Below are positions 56,131-64,000 of a stretch of DNA of 64,000 nt, one piece after another. Below the pieces are notes generated by a model. It made no database searches and was not told where the DNA came from. It was given only the letters and a program-made list of their open reading frames with translations. Made by a program: the position numbers and the translations under genes. Position 1 is the first letter of the stretch; each line of letters starts with the position of its first letter. This DNA comes from Piezodorus guildinii (Eukaryota; Arthropoda; Insecta; Hemiptera; Pentatomidae): NCBI GenBank assembly GCA_023052935.1, contig CM041297.1, positions 105,329,563 to 105,393,562 on the forward strand. Direction: 5' to 3'.

Positions 56131-56952
56131 ATAGAGGTAAGATATTTTTTTTTGTTTATTCTATAAAAAAAGATTAGGTCTTCAGGATTGAAATTTTTAC
56201 AGCGAGTAAATTAATAACTAAACTATATTCAAAGCTGAGTCTATTTTCCTAAATACATTTTTAACTGGGTATTTTATTATTAATTTGCGAGAATTTTTTA
56301 AGCTATTTTCTTTACTTTTAGGTAATGTATTGTGGGACCCAAAACTGTGAAGCACAAATTTACATATATTATCTAAAACTTGGTACTCGTTATTCGAATA
56401 AGATTCACAGTATTGATGTTTAAGATTTAAGTCTCTACGTAAAAAAAAAAAAATAATTAAACGAATAGATAAACTAAACAGTTTTGAAAAAATCGTTCAG
56501 GTACCAACAAAAGAAACAAAATCAAATATAAAATAGATTCTTTTATCTGAGAAAAATTGAGACGTTGATTTCCAAAAAGTACTAAAGGACATTTTTTACA
56601 AAATTGATTTTTTTACATATTTGTATTCTCATCAATTACTTATATCTAAATCTCCTATTTGATTTTATCTAATGAACACCCAAGCCCTTTATAAACATAA
56701 TTTAGAAATCTAATTATTTTCTAAAGGAAATAATCGCACATTTAATTTCGTTCCAAATTATAGCAAAACATCTCATTTCATATTTTTAATATGATGTTGT
56801 TAATATACTAAAAAAACTATTCTGGATTTAAATGGTAAAATAATCAAATTAGCTAATTTAATAATACAATATTTAGTGATTTTTGAGCCTCCTGTAAAAT
56901 TTCCTAGAATGGATATAGTACCTTTTGGAAATCAACGTCTCAATTGATATAA
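56131..56952. other. AT-rich spacer
   Basis: An inverted pair flanks this stretch: TTGAGACGTTGATTTCCAAAAAGTACT-like text at about 56550 and its reverse complement (TTTTGGAAATCAACGTCTCAATT) at about 56923-56946. No coding content. Confidence 0.45.
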
Positions 56953-56956
56953 AACT
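56953..56956. repeat. 4-bp TSD, left (gypsy)
   Basis: AACT precedes TGTAAC of the left LTR and follows the right LTR at 63234-63237. Confidence 0.75.
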
Positions 56957-57324
56957 TGTAACCAATTAATTTTCGGGAAGAGAAAATAGAAAACGTAATG
57001 TTGGGCGCCAGGCTATAAGCCACTTTTATTAATTAATATACAAAATAAATAACTGAACTACTTACAGTTGATTCCATACTTATTATTATATTATGAACTA
57101 AATGATTACATGTGTGAGTGTGGCCACAGAAAACTATTATTCTAAAGGTACATACGAAAAGGTAAAACTAGAGAAATGAACGGTACTATACAAAAACCAC
57201 AAGTGCACTCTCGGAAAGTTCGTAAGCCTCTCTCTGTGTCTTCGAGAGTCACCACTCGTAGCGCTTCACTTCCCCCTCCATGACAATCGTATAGAGATAA
57301 CTTATTTAATTGCTTATTGTTACA
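56957..57324 (-). repeat. 3' LTR (368 bp)
   Basis: From TGTAACCAATTAATTTTCGG to ...TTGCTTATTGTTACA in plus orientation. Matches the right LTR by eye over its whole length. Confidence 0.95.
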
Positions 57325-57338
57325 TCTCCTCCCTTTCT
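57325..57338 (-). other. Polypurine tract
   Basis: On the minus strand AGAAAGGGAGGAGA abuts the TG of the 3' LTR, the position expected of the plus-strand primer. Confidence 0.9.
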
Positions 57339-57360
57339 CCGGAGCGAGGGTTCCCGAGCT

Positions 57361-60300
57361 TCAGTCATGGAAGAATTTTAGCTGGGCTACATGGCACCTT
57401 CCAGTGGAGCATCCTTCTGGAGTAGCCAGCTCATAGATGTTTGGGGAGATAACCTTCTTGATCAGATAAGGCCCATCAAATTTGGGAGCCAACTTCGCTG
57501 AGAAATTGCGACGAGCATCCGACAATGGATGAGCTCGCCTAAGAACCTTATCACCTACTTTAAATTGTTTGAACCTACGGCGCAGATTATAATAGTGAGC
57601 CTGCTTTCGGCCCGCTTTCAAAAGATTTTCCTCAACCATAACCTTTAGCTCTTTCAATTTTCCCAGGTGTTGTCTCCACAATGCGTTATCGGGGTTAACC
57701 TCCTGGGAGGATTCGGAATTTAAAGAGAGTGGATTAACCACCTGTAGATTAGGTTGCATTAGTTCGCGGCCCAAATTAAGGTACGCTGGAGAGCAGCCAG
57801 TCGATGTATGCATACTGGTATTGAGCGCGAACATAACCTCAAAAAGATGTGAATCCCACGTCTTGTGATTCTTTTCCACGTAACAAGAAATCATTGTTTT
57901 TATTACCCGGTTTACCCTCTCTGCTGGGTTCGCTTGCGGCCAATAAGGTGGAGTACGGGTGTACTGGATTCCAAAGGCCTGTGCTAAGTTCTTCATAAGT
58001 TTGTGCACATAAGGTGTGCCATTATCCGTGTGAAGTACCTGTGGTGTTCCCCAACGGAATATTATGCTCCTCTTGAGCCACTTAGCCACTGTGGCTGCAT
58101 TTGCAGTGCGTATAGGTATGAGTTCAGTCCATTTTGAAAAAGTGTCGTGAAACATTAATATATATAAATTGTTTTGGCTAGATCGAGGTAAAGGGCCAAT
58201 AATATCGGAACAGACACGTTGCCATGGCTGGGACGGAAGTGGCGGTTTCATCAGTCCTGGCGGGGTGCGCTGTTCTGGTTTATGCTGTTGGCAAGTTTTG
58301 CAGCGTTTGACATAGTTAGCCACATCTTGATAAAGCAGCGGCCAGAAATAATTATTTTTGATTCGGGCAACGGTTTTCTCGATTCCTAGATGCGCCGCAT
58401 CAGGCCTGTCATGAGCATCAGAGATCACTTTTTGGCGCCGATCCACTGGAACGACAAGTTTCCAGGCATTCCATTCATCTTCTAGTGACGCTTTCAGGAT
58501 GTCGGGGTTGTATAGATACAAGCTTCCTTCTTCAAACTTCCAATCTGGATAATGATTGGGAGATTGTTGTATCTGTTTCACTTTGGTCTGATACCATATA
58601 TCCTGTTCCTGGTTCTCTTCCGCAGTCGAAATCGGGGCGCAATATGTCTTTGCCGTGGGAATTCTCGACAGTGCGTCAGGTACATAGTGATAAGCTCCCT
58701 TCCGGTATTTCACATCGAAGGTAAAACCTTGTAAATCTAAGGCCCACCTTGCCAACCTGCCGGTGGGGTCCTTTAAATTATGTAGGTATCGGAGGCAATT
58801 ATGGTCTGTAATCACCGTAAAGGTATATCCTTCTAAATAGGGGCGAAATTTCTTCACTGCCCAAGCTACCGCCAAGCATTCTTTTTCAGTGACGGAATAG
58901 TTCCGCTCACTTGGGCTCAGACTTCTGCTCGCGTAAGATATGACTCGTTCTTCTCCCGACTGGACTTGAGTAAGAACTGCACCCAGGCCCATCTGGCTTG
59001 CATCCGTTTGTAAGACAAAAGGTACATTAAAGTCGGGTCTTGCCAAGATAGGTGTTGTAGTTAAGGCTTCTTTCAATTGTTGGAACGCTCGCTCCTGAGG
59101 CGGACCCCAATCCCATGTTTGTCCTTTCCGCAGTAACTGGGTTAAGGGTTGTACGACGTCCGAGAAGCGGGCAATAAAGCGGCGGTACCACGACGTCATC
59201 CCAATGAAACGGCGCAACTCTGTAAGGTTCGACGGTTGCGGATAATTTTTCACTGGTTCCACCTTAGCTGGATTTACTTGAACCCCTTTTTCATTTAGAA
59301 GGAAACCCAAGAATTCCAACTCGCAACAGCCGAACTCACACTTTTTGGGATTCAACCTTAGACCCGCATCCTGTAATCGACGGATCACCAGTTTAAGATA
59401 TTCCAAGTGTTTTGGGAAGGTATCCGTCGCAATGATGATATCGTCCAGATAAGCGAAAACATAAGGTGACAAATCGGGGCCTATTATTGAATCCAATAAT
59501 CGTTGAAAGGTGGCAGGAGCTCCACAAAGTCCATAGGGCATCCTCTTGAATTGGAATAAGCCCCTTCCTTGGGCTATAAAGGCAGTAACCTCCCGGCTAC
59601 CCGGAGAGACTGGTATCTGGTGATACGCATGGGCCAAGTCCAACTTGCTCAAATATTTGCAGGAGGGAAGTTGTTCTATAATGTTATTCATTAACGGTAG
59701 GGGATAGTTATCCTTTTTCGTTACTTTGTTTACTTGACGAAAATCAACGCAAAAACGGTAACTGCCGTTGGGTTTTCTGACCATCACAATAGGGCTTGAC
59801 CAAGGGCTTTTTGAAGGCTCAACTATATCCTCGGCTAACATCCTATCGATCTCCGCACTGATGATCTCTTGAATTTTGGGCGAAACGGCATAAGCTCTTT
59901 GTTTAATCGGCCCATGATCTACCACTTCTATCACATGTTCAATTAAACGGGTTGATCCCACGTAATCTCCCTCGTGTTTCAGCTCTTCTTCTAAAAGGCG
60001 ATTGAGTTGAAGCTCTTCTTCTGATGTAAGGCGTCGAAGACCTGCTAAACCATGACCAGTGGATTCCGTAGGAGCCGCGTCAAATGGGTAGGCAGCTTCC
60101 GGGGTGTTTCTGAAGAACCACTGGAGCCCTGCGGGATCGATGACAATCTCCATAGCTGCTAGCGAGTCAAGACCAAAAATAAATGGGACGGAAAGAGAAG
60201 GTAGCACAGCGAGGCGTAAATGTCTGGTTTTGTCCCTCACTGTTACGGGAGCGGTAATGTGTAAAGTAACTTTTTCTTCAACTCCATTAGCCATAACAAC

Positions 60301-60606
60301 TGGGTAAGGACTAACATGCCTTCCCACCAACCCTAACTGTTGCAGCACGGTAGCGGTATCTTCATTGATGTAGGAGTTAGCTGCTCCAGTATCTACTAGT
60401 GCTAGACAAGAACGTCCCAAGGTAGTACATTGAAGGTAGAACCGGGAATCTTTGTTTTCCAGAGATTCCTTAGGTAGTTGAAGAGAAGGTAGTGTACTAC
60501 GTTGAGGTATTTCTATGCCCAAGGGAATTTCGGCAGGGTCTTGTTGCTCTGAGTCGCGGTTGACCCTGATGTCACGACTCAGTTGTAGTTTTCCGGCTTT
60601 GAGCAC
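57361..60606 (-). CDS. gypsy Pol polyprotein (PR-RT-RH-IN)
   Basis: 1,081 codons counted from GTG at 60606 (probably not a real start: pol is likely expressed by frameshift from gag). Aspartic protease VDTGAANSYI at 71-80; RT with FCVDFRQVN at 285-293, SKLDLAHAYHQIP at 320-332, MPYGLCGAPATFQ at 356-368 and catalytic YLDD at 386-389; RNase H with TDAS at 534-537, E575 and TDH at 600-602; integrase HHCC (H732, H739, C769, C772), core D801, D861, E896 (D-X34-E), and a GPY/F-like C-terminal module (FDGPYLIKKV near 1043-1052). No chromodomain. It is in the -1 frame relative to gag with 28 nt of overlap. All catalytic residues are present. Confidence 0.96.
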   Translation of the reverse strand: MLKAGKLQLSRDIRVNRDSEQQDPAEIPLGIEIPQRSTLPSLQLPKESLENKDSRFYLQCTTLGRSCLALVDTGAANSYINEDTATVLQQLGLVGRHVSPYPVVMANGVEEKVTLHITAPVTVRDKTRHLRLAVLPSLSVPFIFGLDSLAAMEIVIDPAGLQWFFRNTPEAAYPFDAAPTESTGHGLAGLRRLTSEEELQLNRLLEEELKHEGDYVGSTRLIEHVIEVVDHGPIKQRAYAVSPKIQEIISAEIDRMLAEDIVEPSKSPWSSPIVMVRKPNGSYRFCVDFRQVNKVTKKDNYPLPLMNNIIEQLPSCKYLSKLDLAHAYHQIPVSPGSREVTAFIAQGRGLFQFKRMPYGLCGAPATFQRLLDSIIGPDLSPYVFAYLDDIIIATDTFPKHLEYLKLVIRRLQDAGLRLNPKKCEFGCCELEFLGFLLNEKGVQVNPAKVEPVKNYPQPSNLTELRRFIGMTSWYRRFIARFSDVVQPLTQLLRKGQTWDWGPPQERAFQQLKEALTTTPILARPDFNVPFVLQTDASQMGLGAVLTQVQSGEERVISYASRSLSPSERNYSVTEKECLAVAWAVKKFRPYLEGYTFTVITDHNCLRYLHNLKDPTGRLARWALDLQGFTFDVKYRKGAYHYVPDALSRIPTAKTYCAPISTAEENQEQDIWYQTKVKQIQQSPNHYPDWKFEEGSLYLYNPDILKASLEDEWNAWKLVVPVDRRQKVISDAHDRPDAAHLGIEKTVARIKNNYFWPLLYQDVANYVKRCKTCQQHKPEQRTPPGLMKPPLPSQPWQRVCSDIIGPLPRSSQNNLYILMFHDTFSKWTELIPIRTANAATVAKWLKRSIIFRWGTPQVLHTDNGTPYVHKLMKNLAQAFGIQYTRTPPYWPQANPAERVNRVIKTMISCYVEKNHKTWDSHLFEVMFALNTSMHTSTGCSPAYLNLGRELMQPNLQVVNPLSLNSESSQEVNPDNALWRQHLGKLKELKVMVEENLLKAGRKQAHYYNLRRRFKQFKVGDKVLRRAHPLSDARRNFSAKLAPKFDGPYLIKKVISPNIYELATPEGCSTGRCHVAQLKFFHD

Positions 60607-61778
60607 TTGGGACAGGTTTTAAAAGTGACATCTTGTTTGCCGCAGTGGTAGCAAAATAAATTATTTCGAGGCTTAGAGCACTTTGAATAATTGTGGCCTG
60701 CCTGTTTACAGTTCCAGCAATGACTCGTAGTTATTGAAGACAATTTAGAGAGTTTTGATGTATCCAATTTTGGTTTTGGTTTGTCCTTAGGAGGACTTTG
60801 GTTCCTAGGTAGCTGCGCCTCTTTCGGTCTAGCGGTGTCAATGGCATGAATAGGTTTCTCTGGGCCTGGTTTACTTGAAGGTTTCGGCGGAGGCTCGTAT
60901 GCGGCTTCTGGACATAGGGATCTATTTTTCGGAGGTGGGGGTCGAAACGACTTGGATCTTTCCTCCACTTGCTCAAGTTCTTGGCCCCGCTTTACAAGTT
61001 GTGAAATTGAAGTAACTTCTGCTATTCGTATTTGCATCTGATATTTAGGTAAAAGGTTCTTGTAAATTCGTTCCAGTTGTTCCCGGGCAGTCAAAGGTTT
61101 AGATAGGCGACTCATAAGTGTCCGCAACTTGATGGCGAAAGTAGATATGTCCTCCAGGTCGCCTTGGGTACGTCGCTCAATTTCTCTTTTTAGTTGATCT
61201 TGATAATCGAAAGGGAAATATGTATCTCGAAATTCTTTCTCAAAATCTTCCCAAGTTGACCATCCTGATTTTTGAAGCCGATACCACAAGAGAGGTGGTC
61301 CAGTTAATAGCTGTGGAAGCCAAAGCAATAATGTGGTATCAGGTATGCCATATATCTGTTTGCGTTCGGCCAGTGAAGTTAGGAAATCTTCCGCGCTATG
61401 AGTGGAAGATCCATCAAATTTAATATCTCCAATCGGTAAGGTTTGGAAGAATGGTGAATAATTCGTAGGGAATATAAATGGTTGATTAGCACTAGATGCG
61501 GTAGGTATAGCCGGAGTTTGCTGAGTCTCCGCAGGCTTAGTCTCAATCGGCATTGCTAAATTGGAAGGAACACTCCACAGAAAAGGGCTATCTAGAATAT
61601 AATCACGCAATCGTTCCCTTAATGTCTCAACAGTACCCTCTAGTGGAAGGGAAAATTCAGCGAGAGCTTCTAACAGTTGAGCTTTCTTTAATTCGTAAAT
61701 CCACTGAAGTCTGGGTTTGCCTTGTGGAATATCTAATGGTAGTGTCGATTCTTCGTCAGATGACTTTTCGTCGGCCAT
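60579..61778 (-). CDS. gypsy Gag
   Basis: 399 codons from ATG at 61778 (MADEKSSDEE). Residues ~25-60 (LQWIYELKKAQLLEALAEFS onward) resemble a SAP-like helical segment. A retrotransposon capsid-type region follows (GSSTHSAEDFLTSLAERKQI, WSTWEDFEKEFRDTYFP, LERIYKNLLPKYQMQIR). A Pro/Lys-rich linker leads to two zinc knuckles at the C-terminus: CWNCKQAGHNYSKC is a complete C-X2-C-X4-H-X4-C, while CYHCGKQDVTFKTC has Val in place of His. It forms the particle and binds RNA. The stop at 60579-60581 lies inside the start of pol. Confidence 0.93.
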   Translation of the reverse strand: MADEKSSDEESTLPLDIPQGKPRLQWIYELKKAQLLEALAEFSLPLEGTVETLRERLRDYILDSPFLWSVPSNLAMPIETKPAETQQTPAIPTASSANQPFIFPTNYSPFFQTLPIGDIKFDGSSTHSAEDFLTSLAERKQIYGIPDTTLLLWLPQLLTGPPLLWYRLQKSGWSTWEDFEKEFRDTYFPFDYQDQLKREIERRTQGDLEDISTFAIKLRTLMSRLSKPLTAREQLERIYKNLLPKYQMQIRIAEVTSISQLVKRGQELEQVEERSKSFRPPPPKNRSLCPEAAYEPPPKPSSKPGPEKPIHAIDTARPKEAQLPRNQSPPKDKPKPKLDTSKLSKLSSITTSHCWNCKQAGHNYSKCSKPRNNLFCYHCGKQDVTFKTCPKCSKPENYN

Positions 61779-62843
61779 ATAAGAGGTTTGAGAACTAATG
61801 CAACCCTATTTAAAATCGGAATTTTCTCAGAAAGGAATGTATGAATGAATTAGGAGACAACCCCAAGTTACAAAACGTAAAAGAATTTCAAAAAAATAAA
61901 AATGAACAAAAACATATTAAATTGAAAAAAACAGAAATGCTAAATTGATGAGAAAAAATCATTAATGCAATCATTAAAATAAAATAAAAATAAACGCTAA
62001 GTATACACACATACAAAAATTTATATCAGAATTATTTTATTCAAATATTCTTAATTTAAAATATATAAGAGAAAATAAAATGAAGTGAAAAGAAATTAAA
62101 AATCAGTCTTATTCAGAATAATTCAATATTAGGCATATTAATAATTATTATTAATAATAGAAAATGTAATAATAGCATGTGATAAAAAAATACATAAATT
62201 CTCTTCTTCAAATACGATAATGAGGTATTAACTAAAATTATTTTCAAGTTACAGACGATATATAAGATAAATTATAATTTACTGAAAAAACCTTTTCGTA
62301 AATTCGAAAGAAAAATAAAGTATTTTACTTCTAAACAAACAAATAAAATTTAAAGACTTATATTAGAAAACTAAGATAACATTAAATCCTACAAGTAAAT
62401 ATTTACAAATTAGTCAGGGCAATGGTTTTTACTCTGTAATTCCAATCCTAAACTTGGACTTAATTCTAAATACAAAACAGTTACTCTAACTTATTATTTC
62501 TTTAAATTAAAATGTAATATAAAATTACGTTTTAATATTAAACTTAACTAAAATAAAATTTTAGCAATATATAATTATTAAATTATTATTTGACGATAAC
62601 TTGGCAATATATATCTATTTAAACGTTAAATATAATGCACAATTATTTAATGTATATAATAATTAAACAAATTATTACTCCAGAAATTGCTTAAAAGTCC
62701 ACAAAAAAACACATCATCTGACCAGAATATTTTATAAAATAAAGTTCTTTTCCTTAATATATTGACAACATAATTAAATTTGCAATCATTGATGGTCTTT
62801 ATTTTTCTTTAATTATCTTAATTTTAAGTATTGTTTTAGTTCG
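61779..62843 (-). other. Long 5' leader of the gypsy element
   Basis: About 1.06 kb of extremely AT-rich sequence between PBS and gag ATG, with no long ORF. It presumably contains packaging signals; none is identifiable by eye. Leader length is on the long side for insect gypsy elements. Confidence 0.7.
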
Positions 62844-62861
62844 GCCCCACGTTGGGCGCCA
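62844..62861 (-). other. Primer binding site, tRNA-Lys type
   Basis: On the minus strand TGGCGCCCAACGTGGGGC, 4 nt after the 5' LTR. It is the 18-nt sequence complementary to the 3' end of tRNA-Lys(1,2), as used by several retroviruses and gypsy elements. Confidence 0.92.
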
Positions 62862-62865
62862 AATA

Positions 62866-63233
62866 TGTAACCAATTAATTTTCGGGAAGAGAAAATAGAA
62901 AACGTAATGTTGGGCGCCAGGCTATAAGCCACTTTTATTAATTAATATACAAAATAAATAACTGAACTACTTACAGTTGATTCCATACTTATTATTATAT
63001 TATGAACTAAATGATTACATGTGTGAGTGTGGCCACAGAAAACTATTATTCTAAAGGTACATACGAAAAGGTAAAACTAGAGAAATGAACGGTACTATAC
63101 AAAAACCACAAGTGCACTCTCGGAAAGTTCGTAAGCCTCTCTCTGTGTCTTCGAGAGTCACCACTCGTAGCGCTTCACTTCCCCCTCCATGACAATCGTA
63201 TAGAGATAACTTATTTAATTGCTTATTGTTACA
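62866..63233 (-). repeat. 5' LTR (368 bp)
   Basis: Same sequence as 56957-57324. In sense orientation its last 58 nt begin with TGGCGCCCAAC (62909-62919), an 11-nt copy of the PBS start. Transcription signals are expected here: a TTTTTGTATAGTACC stretch could serve as a TATA-like element. Confidence 0.95.
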
Positions 63234-63237
63234 AACT
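63234..63237. repeat. 4-bp TSD, right (gypsy)
   Basis: AACT directly after the right LTR. Confidence 0.75.
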
Positions 63238-64000
63238 ACTTAAAAGAAAAAGATTTTCAATGTTTTATTTTATTATTGTATTAAAATGGGATTTAATTAA
63301 AATTCGAAAATCCGGACTGTTTGAGAAACATTGATCTGGGCCAGATCGCTGTTGAAGATCAAAGCTCCAACTTCATTATGACAGCTAGCACGAAGGAAAA
63401 TACCCGCACGCTATAGGCACATCATGTCAGCGAATTTCCACGTGGAGGTATGTGTTTATCGTGTTTCTTCGTCATGAGCTTCATTTTAATTTTTATAATT
63501 AACAAGAAAATAAACTTCACCGATATTATTTTGTATGGGTTCGAAGTGATTGCGATATCTTTTTCCTTTAGTTATGTAATTATCATTTGTTTATTTTAAT
63601 ATTTTTTTATGGTTTCAATTAATGTTATTTAAGAATCCTGACGGAGCATAATGATTGGTAGAAGTCATTTATCCTTTATTAGATAATAGACTGTACGATT
63701 AAAAGTGTTTCTTAAAAACCTTTAAGATGGGGAATATTATAAGATAAGATTGTATTTTCAAAATAGGCTCTACCTAACAATTATATGAATTTCTAAATCT
63801 ATTTTAATGAAACTAAAGTCATAGGCGTTAAATATGCACCATTGTTACCGGTGTGTTGGTTGTTTACATGTTGGTGCTGCTGCCAAACTCCTCTTTATAG
63901 AAGAAACCTACCAATTCTCTATCGTAAATTTGACAGATGGATTTTTTTCTTAATTTTTTTAGGATTCTGCGTATCTTTAGACGTAGAACATGAATTTTTT
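63238..64000. other. Non-coding flank
   Basis: The final ~75 bp (TTTGACAGATGGATTTTTTT, GATTCTGCGTATCTTTAGAC) is repeat D, running off the window. No gene recognised. Confidence 0.4.

Larger units (their letters stand above)
56957..63233 (-). mobile_element. Ty3/gypsy LTR retrotransposon, apparently intact
   Basis: 6,277 bp on the minus strand with 368-bp LTRs (TG...CA) that I read as identical, a PBS, a PPT, full-length gag and pol ORFs without stops, and a 4-bp TSD. Pol order PR-RT-RNaseH-IN defines Ty3/gypsy. No env-like frame lies between pol and the 3' LTR: pol ends about 36 bp before it. Matching LTRs and intact ORFs point to a very recent insertion that may still be mobile. Confidence 0.95.

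Noticed and set aside
57325..57360. An env-like third ORF in the gypsy element
   Set aside because: Only 36 bp separate pol and the 3' LTR, and no long frame lies elsewhere in the element.
58485..60307. Plus-strand open frames within the gypsy pol region
   Set aside because: They are antisense shadows of pol; no domain is recognisable.
1..64000. Possible host protein-coding genes among short open frames
   Set aside because: All frames outside transposons are short, AT-biased, unsupported by domains, and most overlap on opposite strands; none looked like an exon with plausible neighbours.

Overview
The window looks like arthropod nuclear DNA: very AT-rich, no recognisable host gene, and filled with nested transposable elements. 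The basis is inference from the mix present: Jockey-type and CR1/RTE-type LINEs, a restriction-like-endonuclease (R2-superclade) LINE, Penelope-like elements with GIY-YIG nuclease, a Ty3/gypsy element primed by tRNA-Lys, Helitron-like and Transib-like DNA elements, a mariner relic and tRNA-derived SINEs. I cannot name the species. I see no CRISPR, rRNA, operon or bacterial signature.

Layout. 0.75-3.5 kb: a young 5'-truncated Jockey LINE (family A) with a clean 11-bp target-site duplication (TSD). 3.5-13.5 kb: relics (Jockey A 3' ends, a SINE, Helitron pieces, unclassified repeats). 13.7-21.8 kb: two Jockey family B copies, one inserted in a Helitron, two small head-to-head palindromes ending in a Penelope-like motif, a 1.24-kb Transib-like element inside one of them, a second SINE family, a LINE-tail insertion flanked by 94-bp direct repeats, and a CR1-like 3' end. 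22.97-28.95 kb: the main feature, a ~6-kb near-perfect palindrome of two Penelope-like elements, 5' ends facing inward, bounded as one unit by a single 13-bp TSD. 29-51 kb: SINEs, Helitron fragments, LINE 3' tails, a mariner relic, simple repeats. 51.5-53.3 kb: a decayed R2-superclade LINE on the minus strand. 56.95-63.24 kb: an apparently intact Ty3/gypsy element (minus strand) with matching 368-bp LTRs, tRNA-Lys PBS, polypurine tract, gag and pol (-1 frame), 4-bp TSD.

How they work together. There is no host pathway here. Autonomous-type coding capacity remains only in the gypsy element. The two Penelope ORFs are open but lack their N-termini, and the Jockey A ORF is open but lacks most of its endonuclease. 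Everything else is non-autonomous or decayed. Nesting gives a relative chronology: Transib into the mini-palindrome, Jockey B into a Helitron, a CR1-like tail into another Helitron, and Jockey B into an older dispersed repeat. Boundaries of unclassified repeats are approximate because they come from eye alignment of copies inside this window only.
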